Assembly: GCA_030704615.1 (NCBI GenBank)
Contig: CM060734.1
Coordinates: 28,474,042 to 28,538,041 of the forward strand
Reading direction: 5' to 3'
Origin: Takakia lepidozioides
Lineage: Eukaryota; Streptophyta; Takakiopsida; Takakiales; Takakiaceae
Length of the DNA: 64,000 bases
Shown here piece after piece: positions 1-11,928 of the stretch (positions within the stretch are counted from its first letter, which is position 1; every line of letters starts with the position of its first letter). Below the pieces are notes generated by a model that searched no databases, was not told where the DNA came from, and saw only the letters and a list, made by a program, of their open reading frames with translations. Made by a program: the position numbers and the translations under genes.

Positions 1-796
1 GGCTTATTCGGGAGCAACCGAGCGTCGTGATCCAACAAGGGTTTGATTTACACAATCACAAGCAGCACTCTCAGTGGAGAAGTATCAATAAGAACCTCCA
101 AAATGGCCTACCTTGTGGCCATTGAGAAAGAATACTCTCTTTGAGGGTGGCAACCGTGGTAGCTGAGGCATACTTGTTGGGCCCTATGTCGGTGCCATCA
201 TACAACCGGAACTTGAGCTCCACGAGTTCCTCCCCAGCCATCCCTCCTCAACCCGTTGTGATTGCCTCTTCAGTCTCTGTAGATCCCTAATACTCTGCTA
301 GACTGTTTCCTTGTATGAAAACTCTTCTGAGGCCAGCCCACCTCTGTCTATTTGTCTTCTCTGAACTGGATCAATCGTCAAGCCCAAACACGAACATCTG
401 CTTTCATTTGATTGATCCAGCCCAAACAAACCACATCTGCTTTTACCTGTTTAACCCACAGGCTTTAACTGGCCTAACGCAGCTCCCATTTTCTGGGGTG
501 CTGTATACTGGAGCATGTCTCTTCAACAGCCACTGCTCTATGGCTTTCCTCCTGACTGCTATCAATATACCATCCCTATGCATCCGATCGCAAAACATTA
601 GATGATCAGTGCTACTCTGGCGACAGTTAACCCTAAACGATGATCCTGTTCTCCCTGAAACCTTGACAGACTGCATGCTTCATATCCAAGCATGGAGGTT
701 TTTACCTCCAAAACTTTGACCCTATGGTCTACAGGCTAAGCCTACAAGCTAAACTGTCATAGGAAGAGAAATGAAACCGAATCAATATATCAATCG
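1..796. other. No gene recognised
   Basis: Open frames here are short, overlap each other on both strands and show no recognisable domain. I see no RNA gene or convincing repeat in this stretch. Confidence 0.5.
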
Positions 797-802
797 AGAC
801 CT

Positions 803-833
803 TTGTTTGTTTGTTTGTTTTGTTTTGTTTTGT
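803..833. repeat. TTTG/TTTTG microsatellite
   Basis: A run of TTTG followed by TTTTG units directly precedes dispersed-repeat copy A. A matching TTTTG run at about 1900-1922 precedes copy B, so the microsatellite belongs to the repeated unit. Confidence 0.8.
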
Positions 834-1102
834 AGCGTTGAGATGTCCCGCGAGGCCTCGGCGCTGGTGCTTGGTACCATTGGAAAGCCCTCGAGGAGAA
901 GGGGTGTACGGGCTTGGGCTCACGATTTTTGGACCTGCTGCGGTGTGGGAGATGTGGAATTTCAAGTACTTTGGGTAGCTGGAAATTCACGAAAAATTGC
1001 AAAGTGGGAATTCTTGGGACAATGGTTGGAGCCTCGACAGGAGAGATATCAAGGGAAAGGTCTCCGGTTCAAATCTGGTCGTAGGCTCTGTGGAAAAAAA
1101 AA
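834..1102 (+). repeat. Dispersed repeat copy A, SINE-like
   Basis: About 270 bp that recurs at 1924-2201 with moderate divergence; both copies end in an A-run. Near the 3' end, GGTTCAAATCT (1066-1076) resembles a Pol III B box with a T-arm-like stem. GAGCCT (1029-1034) pairs with AGGCTC (1083-1088) like a short acceptor stem. No convincing A box or full cloverleaf is present and the tRNA-like part is at the 3' end, so a SINE origin is only suggested. Confidence 0.5.
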
Positions 1103-1129
1103 TGATTAGATATGGCTTGCTTCATATAT

Positions 1130-2370
1130 TGATGCACTCGGACTTAGATGACATTGGACACTTGGGCCAACGGTACTTAGAGACGGATACATAGAAGATT
1201 GCACTTGGGCTTAGATGGGACTCGACATAAGAGATGCACTGGGATACATAGGAAATTACACTTGGTCTTAGATTTCAATTCTTCACACATGGGCCAACAA
1301 CACATACTACTTGGAGGTCGCATTTGGGCCTCGACATGGGAGACGTTTGGATACATAGGAGATTGCACTTGGGCTTAAATGACAGTGGACACTTGAGGCA
1401 ATGATTGGCCCTTGATGGAGATTTCGAATTTCAAGTACTTTTGGTCGCTGGAAATTCGCGAAAAATAGCAAAGTGGAATGATATATCGATATATGAAGCC
1501 TCGATAGGAGAGATTGCGAAAATAGCAAAGTGGGCTTTGGGATTGCACTTGGACTTAGGTGACATTGGACACTGGAGGTCGCACTTGGGCCTCTACACGG
1601 GAGACGCACATGGATACATAGGAGATTGCACTTGGGCTTAGATTTCAATTCTTCACACATGGGCCAATGACACAGATTTCCCAAACAGTGGGGTCTCTGG
1701 ATACATAGGGGATTGCACTTGGATATAGATGAAACTGGACACTTGGGCCAACGGCACAGGCTACTCTAGAGGTCGCACTTGGGCCTCAACATAGGAGACA
1801 TGCTAGGATACATAGAAGATCTTACACTTGGACTTAGATGCCAGTGGACAGTTGGGCCAACGACACGGGCTACCCTAGTCAATCTATGAAGCGAGATGTT
1901 TGTTTTGTTTTGTTTTGTTTTGTCACGTTGAGATGTCCCAAACCGCAAGGCCCAGCCCTGGTGCTTGGTACCATTGGAAAACCCTCGACGATGAGGGGTG
2001 CACGGGCTTGGTCTCATGAATTTCGGACCTGCGGTGTGAGAGATGTGGAATTCCAAGTGCTTTTGGTCGCTGGAAATTCACAAAAAATAGCAAAAATGGC
2101 AAAGTGGGCATTCCTGGGTCAATGGTTGGAGCCTCGATGGGAGAGATATCAAAGGAAAGGTCTCGGGTTCAAATCTGGTCGTAGGCTCTGTGGGAAAAAA
2201 ATGCATTTGGACTTAGATGACATTGGACCCTTGGGCCAACGGCAAAGGCTACCCTAGAGGTTGCACTTGAGCCTCGACATAGGAGAGGCACTTGCATACA
2301 TAGGAGATTGCACTTGGGCTTAGATGACACTTGACACTTGGGCCAATGGCACAGGCTACCCTAGTGGTGC
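1130..2370. repeat. Diverged tandem repeat block
   Basis: A phrase of the type GCACTTGGGCTTAGATGACA, with cacttgggcc and gatacatagg variants, recurs roughly every 100-120 bp from about 1130 to 2370. A partial copy of the dispersed repeat (about 1418-1530) and the complete copy B are embedded in it. The block is a degenerate minisatellite with no coding potential that I recognise. Confidence 0.75.
1924..2201 (+). repeat. Dispersed repeat copy B, SINE-like
   Basis: Second copy of the 834-1102 repeat, in the same orientation. It is preceded by the same TTTTG microsatellite, keeps the GGTTCAAATCT box near its 3' end and ends in an A-run. Confidence 0.55.
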
Positions 2371-2379
2371 TTTATAAGA

Positions 2380-3660
2380 GAGAAAGTCTCCCAGTTAAAT
2401 TCACCATCTAGGGTGAACAATTATGGCATCAGAACTTTACACACCCATCTGACTTTTATCGGTATGGGGTTTTGTGTGCACTGCTGCCTATCCCCCTTCC
2501 TTACCTTTTCTACAATGGGTCTTCTTCCGAAAAAAAGGATGAACTGCACACACCACCTAAACATGCAGCTCTGACAAATTTCTCCCAACATTCCCACCAG
2601 AGTTTCGGGTCCACCTACATCTGAAGGTTTCTGCTGCTCAGCCCCCAAAGAAAAACGGGTGCATGGCAGAGTCAAAATTACCAGATGGGCTTAGTGTGGG
2701 CTACCCAATTTTGAATCAAAACACACTGAAACAAGTGTGATGGATTGTCACTGACAGGAAGGTACGTGGGCAGTACAAGCTGACAGAAAATAACAGTCTC
2801 TCCACTTGTGATTAGAGCCAAGTTAAAGCTTGAGGTGCCCACACATCACTCTTGATACCCAAAGCTAAGCAACTTGTCCACTGATAAGATGGGCATGAAT
2901 TTTTGTTGGTACATGAAGTTATTCAGACATGAAGTGACAATGACTTTCGGTTTTGCGTGATCAGCTTCAGGCTGTAGGTTGGATGCATGATTCAGCTGAT
3001 GAAAATCCCAATACAAGGCTCCACGAAGGATCCTTTCAAATAAGTTTAATCACTCATCTGTTACAATTACTGGCTGCCACCACCTACACTAGCTTGTTAT
3101 TGTTTCCAGTGACATCCTACAATGTCCTAATGTTGGGTGGTTTAGCAGTTTTGGCCTTCCAATGTCAGGGCTTCACAAATTGACAACTCACTATCATCAC
3201 CCAGAATTCAATCTCCCACTTGCTTGCCAAAATTTTCCTAGTGCCTTCCAGCTTTCTAACCTTGCAAAAACTGAAATGAACATGTAATGTTTGTCATATG
3301 AATCAATGATAGTAGTCAATTAATTACAAGTCTGTACAGTTTTTAGAGAATCCCCCACTGCCCGTCCACTTGTTCCTATGCAACAATTGGACGTCACCTT
3401 GAAAACCATTCTCACCGTTTAATCTTCCGAGGAAGAGACTTCTGCTGCCTGAAAAGGAGGTGGTCCATGAGATACCCTATTAGAGTTTATAATACGTACC
3501 CCACCAGTCAAACAAAATTGAACAAGCCTACCAATGAGCAGTGTACAACTGACTGGAGCTTTCCCAATAAGGCCCTCTCTTCCAAATCATTATACAAACC
3601 ATAACACAGACTTTAAAGAAAAGGGAGCCCGCCGCAAAGGGGGCTTAAAAAAGTCACAGT
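2380..3660. other. Intergenic, no gene recognised
   Basis: Only short unsupported frames occur. The stretch lies downstream of the zinc-finger gene on the minus strand and probably holds its 3' UTR near 3600-3665. Confidence 0.5.
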
Positions 3661-3665
3661 TGAAG

Positions 3666-5318
3666 TTACTGTGGTCGCTGATTTGGGCCCCGTCTTTGAA
3701 GGACAAATGTGCCAATCACAATCGCAACCCCTGTTATTGCAAATGTGAAAAGAAGTTTATGCCTGGACGTAGGAGGGGGAGGTGTCCTGGAGGGTGCTGG
3801 TCGGCGCGGAGCTTCCATATATGCAGGGCTAGGGGTTCGAGGGATATATTCCCTGCACACAAACACACCATGACCTCAGCAATATAGACTACTCACAGAA
3901 CTCAGATTAGCTTCCTTTTTGTTGGTTTTGAATAAGTCTCTAGCTTTTGCACATCTTCACCCAAAAGAGTTTGCCAGTCTTGTCCTACATTTGGCTTCAG
4001 TCAGTAACCACAGTTCTGACTATGTCTGTCTGCCTTTCTCTCTTGCTCGCTGTCTGCGCTTTGTTATCTAGCTTGCTTTTCTCTCCCCTAAGTTCGCCCA
4101 TTTGATTGTTTCCAATCTTGTGTGGAGCACTCAGGAGACGATAGGACAGACCTTGAGGATGCCTCAGAATTTTCAGCATGAAACTGAAGGTCATGCACGA
4201 TCTTTTCCCGAAGCCTTACATACTTGCCACATGGTATGCACATCTCTGTTCGGCTCCCACAAAGATCCTGCTCTTGTAGGTCACAAGTCCCACTGTGAGT
4301 TGATTTAATTCACCTTCTCTGATAGAACAGTTAGATATGTAGATCTTAGGCAAGACAAAACTTCCAATGTCAGTCATTGAACACAACCTGGGACAGTAGC
4401 CATCCGTGCACTTGTGGATCCACAGCCAGAAACACATCTAACTGCTTCTAGTCTGCCTAAAGCTAAGGGAAAGAAAACTGTACTGATAAGAGGTTATTTG
4501 CCGCAGCCTTGTGGCCATAGACCCCCCTAAAGTTAAAGAATTGAGGAATGGGAATGGACGTACCGAATGGGTATGCAAGTCAGCTGCTGGGACTGGGAAC
4601 TCGCAGTAGACACAGGCAAGCATGCGCTGTGGACATTTTTCATGCTCATGGATATAAAGCAATTCCCGGTCTATTCCAGCCCCACATAAAGGGCACTTCA
4701 TCTAGAAATCCAACAAGTGGAATGGAAAGAGTTATCTCTTACAGAATTATTACTATTTTGAGATAAAATCACATCCAATTGGACCTTTGCTACACCATTG
4801 ATTCACCTGCACTAAGGGTGTCACAAAAGTTGAAACCTGAGCAGTAAGAACATGATAAACAGCCAGTTCCAAAGTGATGACCCTTGGCCTCATTGGAAAC
4901 AACCACTGATTTCCAACACTAAGGCCATTAGGGTCGCACTTGCACATAATCTCAATCAATTATAATCTACTCGACTAAGCGCAGGCTGTCTATTATCAAA
5001 GTCAAGGTGAAGTCAACAGGGTGCATCAGACAGAGGGTTTCATATCCATGATAGGTGAATATTGTGCAGAAAAAAACTTGCATAAAATGTAGTACCTCCT
5101 TCGTTGACGTGAAGTCTTATCTGCTGGTAGTTTTTCTTAATCTTAACTAGACTAACTTGAAAACAAACCAGACCTTAGTATGCAGGCACACCATACACAG
5201 CAATCAGACCCATCTTCACTTCAACAGACAGAGACACACTCAGAGAGAGAGAGAATGTACTCATGTTTGCCGTAGCCTTGTGGCCAAGAACCCCGCGTTC
5301 AGTTTGAGCGGAGTTTGA

Positions 5319-5360
<42 letters not shown>

Positions 5361-6753
5361 GGGAAGGAATAGAAACTAACTGGCGCATGGAACTCATTGT
5401 AATGCTCATCTGCACGTGAGCGGGCCACCATTTCCCCACATACATTGCATCGCTGTAAGTTGCGTTTGCAATGAGCAAAGTGCAAATCAAAATTAGCCAC
5501 TGGCACATCTCTGTCACTGCCATCAAAATCACTGCCTCAGTACAGGGTACAAGCTAATTGAAGTGGCTTCTGCAACCCAATGTATTACTTCACCAGGAGA
5601 AGAGTATGTTATGTCATCCCATTTTGGGAAATAGCCTGAATCAACCATCCAATGCTTATCTTCAAACATACAGTTTGTCAGATCGCCTCTTAAGCACAGA
5701 CTGTTAACCTAAAATCATCATGAAGAACAAATCATGTTTCAAGCAAAGTGGGAGATCATTTGCTCAGGTCAACAAAGAGAAGAGATAAAATGGTGCAGGC
5801 ACGAATACGTCACAGAGATTCAATCAGTAGGAAGGCATTAAATTTTTCAAAGATCTATTGAGAAATTTACCGCCTTCAGCTTTCCGACAGAGTAACCTTT
5901 CCCATTAAAGAGATGCCCAGCTCTGCCAATGAAGATGTGGCATACTGTATATCTCAAAGAGGTCATTTTGTATCTGTACCACCATCTCCTAGTTGGGATC
6001 CAAAAGGGTAGATTTCGTTTGAGATCCAGAGAAAGGAACTGGGATTGATAAACCTCCACTTAGTAGACTATCCCCTGCTCTTTTTACCCCTCTGTTAACA
6101 TGAACTACACGATTACAGACTTTAGGGTAAAAGAACATTAGCAATGCGCATCTCTGCTACCTACAGCAGATTGTGATCGAAGAAGCACATGAATCGCATG
6201 TGCACTGCATACAATCTATGGGCACATTGTGAACTCAACCCATGAAAACGGTGACCCACTGATGAGGGAGGAGGAAATTGAAATAAACAAGGAACCTTAT
6301 CACAGATATACCGGCTTCTGACTTGTAAATGTAGCCAAAGTCCAAGACATGATATTTATTTCTAGATCTTGTCCTCGGACGGAGGATTGATTCATTCAAT
6401 GAAGTATTAAAGATCTTAATTAAAGAACTGCCAATCGAATGCATATCCTGCGTAAATGCTTCGCAAATTTGCCAAAAAAGGTCAACCCGCTAGATTCTTG
6501 AGTGTAAGGCCATCGTATCTGACCTCTAGACAACAGGAAACTCTGTGGTTTGACATTCAAGAACCTCTATGTTCTCTTAACGATCAGAGTCAACGAAAAG
6601 GAAGGTAGGCATGAGGATATATACAGGGACTGCAAATAAGAACGTGTCCAAGAGAGGATGATCCAGCGAAAACGTACAGAAGAACAGGAGCAAGCACACC
6701 CACCAATGCGAGCAGAAAGCCGATGAAGAGCTGTTCCCGTTCATAGCAGCCAT
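3666..6753 (-). CDS. TRAF-type zinc-finger protein with C-terminal membrane anchor
   Basis: Five-exon model, all with GT-AG junctions: 6753-6704, 5516-5381, 4701-4564, 4267-4152, 3852-3666. The junctions keep one frame and give 208 residues. The start is the first ATG of exon 1 (MAAMNGNSSSS), followed by CSHCDRDVPVANFDLHFAHC across the first junction. Repeated C-x2-C...H-x3-C zinc-binding blocks follow in exons 2-4: CNVCGEM, CPLCGAG, CVYCEFP and CGSRTEMCIPCGKYVRLR. This order matches plant TRAF-type zinc-finger-related (XAF1-like) proteins, which are thought to bind proteins rather than DNA; the partner is unknown. The last exon encodes a Pro-rich linker, a hydrophobic helix (LLFTFAITGVAIVIGTFVL) and a short basic tail, suggesting a tail-anchored protein. 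The last donor (after 4152) is the least certain junction. Confidence 0.85.
5318..5353. repeat. AG dinucleotide microsatellite
   Basis: A pure AG run in the second intron of the minus-strand zinc-finger gene. It reads as a CT tract on the transcribed strand, just downstream of the exon 2 donor. Confidence 0.9.
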
Positions 6754-6759
6754 GCCTAC

Positions 6760-7870
6760 TTCTCCCTCACCGGAACACGCTCCGAATCAGTTCGATGCCG
6801 CCCAGTTCGACGACTCCTTCCACACAATCACGGGACCCAACACCCGAGACAGTGAGATCAAGCAAGCGTCTCGTTTCTTCTTCGTCTCCTTCTTCTTACC
6901 CGCGCAGAAGCAGAGAGAATGGTACGCGATTTCGCACACGTGGCGCCCAGTAGTTGGTGCAAACTTGAAGCCCAAGTGCGGCCGCCCGCCCGCCTTCTTC
7001 AACTTGCAGCGCCCACTCCGTTGACCAGATCCTGTTTGGATGCTTGCAGATTGACCCTTACGCATCCCTGTCGTTGCGGATCCGTGGAATTGCGTTTGAG
7101 GAATTCTGCAGGAATGATAACATACTACCCCTTGGAGTTTCAAATTGTGCCCTTCATTGACTGATGCACCGAGTTTCCGAAGAATGTATACACACAGGAA
7201 GCAATAAAGACAGGATTGAATTCTCTAACGGTTTTCAGGTTCGAACCTGCTGTGAATTTTTTTTTAGATGTGGACTTGCGATATGAATTCAGGCCACATT
7301 TCAAGCCAGAATACACCTCCCCATGGACATCTGGGGACTGGTAGGCCCAGCTTCTGTGCAGGAACAAGAAAAGTTGTGGGCAGATTGCGTATGCCGGTTT
7401 CCCGTACACAGACAAGCAAGGTAGGTTTGGAAGCGCGTCTAGAGAATGGTTCGCAAACCTATAAAGTTCGGGTATGAAGAAGCCATCAAATTCAAGCAGA
7501 GATCCAGCTCAAGGCAGGAAAATCCCAATTATCTTCGGGGACTTGTGAGCATGAAGCGATGAGAACTCTCCACACAGAACAGTTTTAGTTCAAGAACGGG
7601 AAGCTGGTATCTTGTCTCGGTGTATACCAATGGGCTTCCAAGGACGAATCTGGAGTGTTGGGTATGCACTACTCCCATCTCTCTCTGCCGCAGTCGTTTA
7701 ACAGAATGATGAGTACGGTGCTAAGTGATTATGGAATCAGCCGGACCCAGTAAAGATATGTTCGCCTACAGCATTTGCGTTTATCTTTTGGATGTTGATT
7801 CTGCAGAGTGGTGGGGTTTCGAATCTGGAGCAAGACGCAGCGGTCTACTAGGCAAGGTACCCCTGCTGCC
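6760..7870. promoter_or_regulatory. Intergenic region between divergent genes
   Basis: The segment lies between the zinc-finger gene start (6753, minus) and the PPR start (7871, plus). The GC-richer part, about 6750-7090, probably contains the promoter and leader of the zinc-finger gene. A T-arm-like palindrome (CAGGTTCGAACCTG, near 7238) is followed by a T-run, but no tRNA fold surrounds it. I see no clear TATA box that decides either transcription start. Confidence 0.35.
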
Positions 7871-10363
7871 ATGTCCACCGTCACCATACCTTTTGATGGA
7901 GGCGGAAGACAAACACCAAGGCGTATTGGAGGAAACAGGCAGATTGTTCGAACTATCGGGGATGTATGCAAGGAGGGGCGATGGAATGAAGCAATGCGCA
8001 TTCTGGATTCGATGGAACAACGAGGCTTTGGACCATATTCTGGGACCTGTGGCTATCTCTTGCAGGAGTGTGCTATGACGAAAGCCCTAGCAGGTGGTAA
8101 GGGGATCCATGCCCACATAATCAAATCTGGATTTAAGCCAGATATTTTCTTAGGAAACAGTCTTGTCAGCATGTATGTGAAGTGCGGGAGTGTTATGGAT
8201 GCGCGTGAAGTTTTTGACAAAATGCCTAAGCGAGATGTGATCTCGTGGAACGCGATGATCTCAGGATTAATTCAGGTAGGACATGCTATGGAGGCATTCA
8301 AACTCTATCATCAGATGCAAGACGAAGGCCTGAAGCCAAACAAGATCACGTTCGTTAGCATCCTAAATGCATGTTCCAGCCCTGTAGCCTTGGAACAAGG
8401 CAAGAGGGTCCATGCACATATTGTCAAATCTGGATTCAAACCAGACATTTTCTTAGGAAACAACCTTGTCAACATGTATGTGAAGTGCAGAAGTGTTGTG
8501 GATGCACTTCAAGTGTTTGACAAAATGACTGAGCGAGATGTGATCTCATGGAACACAATGATTTCAGGATTAGTTCAGCTAGGGCGTTGTGAAGAGGCAT
8601 TTGACTGTTTTCTGCAGATGCAAGGGGAAGGCCTGGAGCCCAACGAGATCACCTTCATGAGCATCCTGAACGCGTGCATGAGCCCTGGATCCCTCAACAA
8701 GGGCCAGCAACTCCATGCAGACATCATGAGAGCTGGATTTGAGTCAGATATCCGAGTGGGAACTGCCCTTGTGAGCATGTACTGCAACTGTGGGAGCGTC
8801 ATGGACGGGCGCCGAGTGTTCTTGAAAATGCCTGAACGGACTGTTATCTCATGGAATGCGATGATTGCAGGACTTGCTCAGCATGGTCATGGTGAGGTGG
8901 CTTTTGAATTCTTTCAGCAAATGCAAACAGAAGGCATCAAGGCAAACACAGTTACTTACATTAGCATCCTGAATACTTGCGCCAGCCCGACAACTTTGGA
9001 ACGGGGCAAATTGCTTCATGTGGGCATCATCAAGGCTGGGTTCGAGGCAGATATCTCTGTGGGGAATTCCCTTGTCAGCATGTATTGCAAGTGTGGGAGT
9101 CTGGTGGATGCGCGCCATGTTTTTGAGAACATGCCTAAGCGCGATACGGTCTCATGGAATGTGATAATCGGGGGATCTGCCCAGTATGGCGATATTGAGG
9201 AGTCTTTTGAACTTTTCCGGCAAATGCAACAAGAAGGAGTGAAGGCTGATAATTTCACCTTCACTAGCATCCTCAACACATGCGCCAGCATATCAGCCCT
9301 GGAAGAGGGCCGGTTGGTTCATGCCCTCATTATAAACTCTGAAGCTGAGTCAGATATCTGCGTGGGGAATGCCCTTCTCGACATGTATGCCAAGTGTGGG
9401 AGTGTGGAGGATGCACGGCAAGCTTTTGGCAAAATTGTCAAACAAGATGTAATCTCATGGAATGCAATGATTTTAGGATATGCCCAGCATGGGCATGGTA
9501 AGGAGGCCCTCCAACTCTTTGAACAAATGGGGGTGAAGCCAAACACTGTCACATTTATCGGTGTCCTCTCTGCATGCAGCCATGCAGGCTTAGTGGATGA
9601 AGGCCATCATTACTTTCTCTCTATGAGTGAAGATCACTGCATCACACCAATAGAAAAGCACTATGGCTGCATGGTTGACCTGCTTGGCCGCGCAGGCCGC
9701 TTGGATGATGCAGAGGACCTCATCAAAAAAATGCCATTTGAACCTGGTGCTCCAGTATGGCGCGCATTGCTCGGTGCCTGCAGAATCCATACAAATGTTG
9801 AGCTAGCAGAACGCGCTGCAGATAGTATTGTCAAGTTTGAACCACAATATTCTTCAGTTTATGTGCTTCTTTCAAACATATATGCTGCAGCTGGCAGGTG
9901 GGATGCTGTTGCAAATGTGAGGAACTTGATGGTTGACAGACATGTGAAAAAGGAGCCAGGGCGCAGCTGGATTGAGGTCAATAACAAGGTACATGCATTC
10001 ACGGCAGAAGATAGATCACATCCACAGACCCAGAAGATCTATGCTGAATTGGAGAGATTGACTAAGCAAATGAAGGAAGCAGGATATGTGCCTGACATGC
10101 GCTTTGCATTGAACGATGTGGATCAGCAGCAGAAAGAAAAGGCTCTCTGCTACCACAGCGAAAAACTGGCCATTGCCTTTGGGCTCATTAATACCCCCTC
10201 TGGAACATCGGTACACATTTTTAAGAACCTTCGAGTGTGTGGAGATTGCCACACTGCCACAAAGTTCATCTCCAAGATTGTCGGCCGAGACATTGTCGCA
10301 AGGGACGCCATCCGCTTTCATCACTTCAAGAATGGGGTGTGTTCTTGTGGGGATTACTGGTGA
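7871..10363 (+). CDS. PLS-class PPR protein with DYW deaminase domain
   Basis: 830 residues in one uninterrupted exon from ATG at 7871; the frame extends upstream to 7808 only with a GTG. The N-terminus is followed by tandem PLS triplets of about 100 residues. They carry the recurrent signatures of L/S motifs (MYVKCGSV, RDVISWNAMISG, HAHIIKSGFKPD). Next come E/E+ motifs and a complete DYW domain. That domain shows the deaminase-type HSEKLAIAFGL (H-x-E) and CGDCH zinc ligands and ends exactly in CSCGDYW followed by TGA. Proteins of this class bind organellar RNA base by base and convert specific C residues to U; import into chloroplast or mitochondrion is expected, but I cannot tell which. The frame is intact and all key residues are visible. 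Related broken copies lie at 23.3-26.5 kb and 47.3-48.0 kb. Confidence 0.95.
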   Translation: MSTVTIPFDGGGRQTPRRIGGNRQIVRTIGDVCKEGRWNEAMRILDSMEQRGFGPYSGTCGYLLQECAMTKALAGGKGIHAHIIKSGFKPDIFLGNSLVSMYVKCGSVMDAREVFDKMPKRDVISWNAMISGLIQVGHAMEAFKLYHQMQDEGLKPNKITFVSILNACSSPVALEQGKRVHAHIVKSGFKPDIFLGNNLVNMYVKCRSVVDALQVFDKMTERDVISWNTMISGLVQLGRCEEAFDCFLQMQGEGLEPNEITFMSILNACMSPGSLNKGQQLHADIMRAGFESDIRVGTALVSMYCNCGSVMDGRRVFLKMPERTVISWNAMIAGLAQHGHGEVAFEFFQQMQTEGIKANTVTYISILNTCASPTTLERGKLLHVGIIKAGFEADISVGNSLVSMYCKCGSLVDARHVFENMPKRDTVSWNVIIGGSAQYGDIEESFELFRQMQQEGVKADNFTFTSILNTCASISALEEGRLVHALIINSEAESDICVGNALLDMYAKCGSVEDARQAFGKIVKQDVISWNAMILGYAQHGHGKEALQLFEQMGVKPNTVTFIGVLSACSHAGLVDEGHHYFLSMSEDHCITPIEKHYGCMVDLLGRAGRLDDAEDLIKKMPFEPGAPVWRALLGACRIHTNVELAERAADSIVKFEPQYSSVYVLLSNIYAAAGRWDAVANVRNLMVDRHVKKEPGRSWIEVNNKVHAFTAEDRSHPQTQKIYAELERLTKQMKEAGYVPDMRFALNDVDQQQKEKALCYHSEKLAIAFGLINTPSGTSVHIFKNLRVCGDCHTATKFISKIVGRDIVARDAIRFHHFKNGVCSCGDYW

Positions 10364-11285
10364 CTAAAAGTGAAAACAAGGTAAAGTCTTGAGGCCATGT
10401 TGAGCACATGCAAGTAGTGGAGCTGAGCCACATGGGCAATTTTGGTAAAACTGCACGTAGCTGTTTGGGAACATTCTTAAGTTTTTGCCTGTGGAGATCA
10501 GCCTGTGGCTGATGCATATCATTTTGAGGCCGGGTGTCATGAATTCCTCAGATACATTGCTTGAGGGCATTGCTTGGGGTAAGGCTACCACATGGTCCGC
10601 AAAGCTGATGACTTGAGAGTACCAAACAGTGGATGATGTGTATCAACACGCCTACTACCAGTCTGTATATTCTCCCCTTTTGAAGTGGATTTTCAATTAG
10701 CCTTCCTCTATGGAAGTTCTATTTTGAGGTCAGAGAGCCATCAAAAACCTCACAAATAGTAGCTGTTGCTCTCTCTCAGTTACCTACCTTTTTTTTTCAA
10801 GGTTGCACATGGGCTCATTATGTGTGGGAGTAGGCAAACCTAATAGTTCCTCTACCCAGAACAGAGCTTGCCAAACTGTGAGCAATTCCATGTTGACATA
10901 CCTCCAACAAAAATTCACAGGGCCGGGCGACGGAAACCTGCCCAACCCACATTAAGTAGACTACATCAGGCATGGGGTAATCACACAAGCAAGAAAGAAT
11001 CTACACACTTGTCACTTTTGGACCACACCTGTCATCCAACACTGGTATTTACCTTGAGCATGGAATGTAGTAGATACTTTTTAGGCCATTGGTCTTGATG
11101 GGCTTGATAGAGAGACTCGCCATCTCCTTGAATGTGGCTAAGTTCTTTGTAACAACATTCAAGCATTGCAGCCTATTATTCTGTTCAACATTGTTGCCTA
11201 AAACAGAACGGGATAACTCATTACGGTTCCCCTGTGGCGTGCCACAAGATTCACTCACTGGTTGGTTTGCATTACATATTTCAGA
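10364..11285. other. 3' flank of PPR gene, no gene recognised
   Basis: Probable 3' UTR followed by spacer. Only short frames occur. Confidence 0.45.
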
Positions 11286-11610
11286 ATACAGAGATGGCCA
11301 TGGTAGCTATGAGGTGCAGGGTTCGATTCTTTGATTTCTTGTTGACCCACCTCTATCCATGTCACCCCAGCTCCTGTCGTGTGCTCCGTTTCCCGTGTCT
11401 GGTGTATCTTCCTATTACGTTTTATACTTTAGTCAAATTTCGTGACACCATCACCCGAGTGTCACCCCAATCTGTGTCATCCTCCAGAGGGGTTGGGGAA
11501 GATTTGCGTTATGTACTTGATCAAATTTTGTGACACCAACCTTCTGTCTCACCCAGGTGTCACCCCAATCTTGAGAGAAGGTGGGGAATATTTAACATGC
11601 CAGAAATCAG
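11286..11610 (+). repeat. SINE-like repeat with B-box motif and GTGTCACCCC units
   Basis: Starts near a GGTAGCTATGAGGTG / GGGTTCGATTC pair that resembles spaced Pol III A and B boxes. It continues into phrases such as gtgtcaccccaatct that are repeated about 104 bp apart within the element. A diverged relative lies at about 15,575-15,832. Interpretation as a tRNA-derived SINE rests on the B-box match and repetition only. Confidence 0.45.
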
Positions 11611-11928
11611 CGTACCGTACTGTCACGCGTACATTTACATTGTTCCTATTGTTCTCCCCAAAATAATAAGGTTCCCTGTAAAGCCTTATGGGCACTGACA
11701 AGGCTATTTTTCCTTTGATCAACCTGAGGACATCGCTCCCTCCTTTTTTCCCTTTTCCTGGTAGCATTCACTGATTTTTCTCTCCCATTCTTAAAATTTT
11801 TGAAAAAAAGATGAGAAATCTAGCGAGAATGGAAGTAAGGAGTACGGTAAGGACGTGATCCGCAGCGATAAGCAAAGCAAAGCGTGTTGTTTTGGTGGAG
11901 GGAGAGTGTGGAGGTGACGAGAGAGACG

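Noticed and set aside
2421-2675. 84-codon minus-strand frame
   Set aside because: It starts in low-information sequence, has no recognisable motif and no splice partners.
6752-7143. Small genes on either strand in the GC-rich stretch
   Set aside because: The frames overlap on both strands and lie in the expected promoter/leader of the zinc-finger gene; no domain supports them.
7225-7268. tRNA gene suggested by CAGGTTCGAACCTG followed by a T-run
   Set aside because: No D-arm, anticodon arm or acceptor stem can be formed around it; probably a repeat remnant or chance palindrome.
7808-7870. Longer N-terminus of the PPR protein
   Set aside because: The upstream extension starts with GTG. The first in-frame ATG is 7,871, and the homologous region begins after it.
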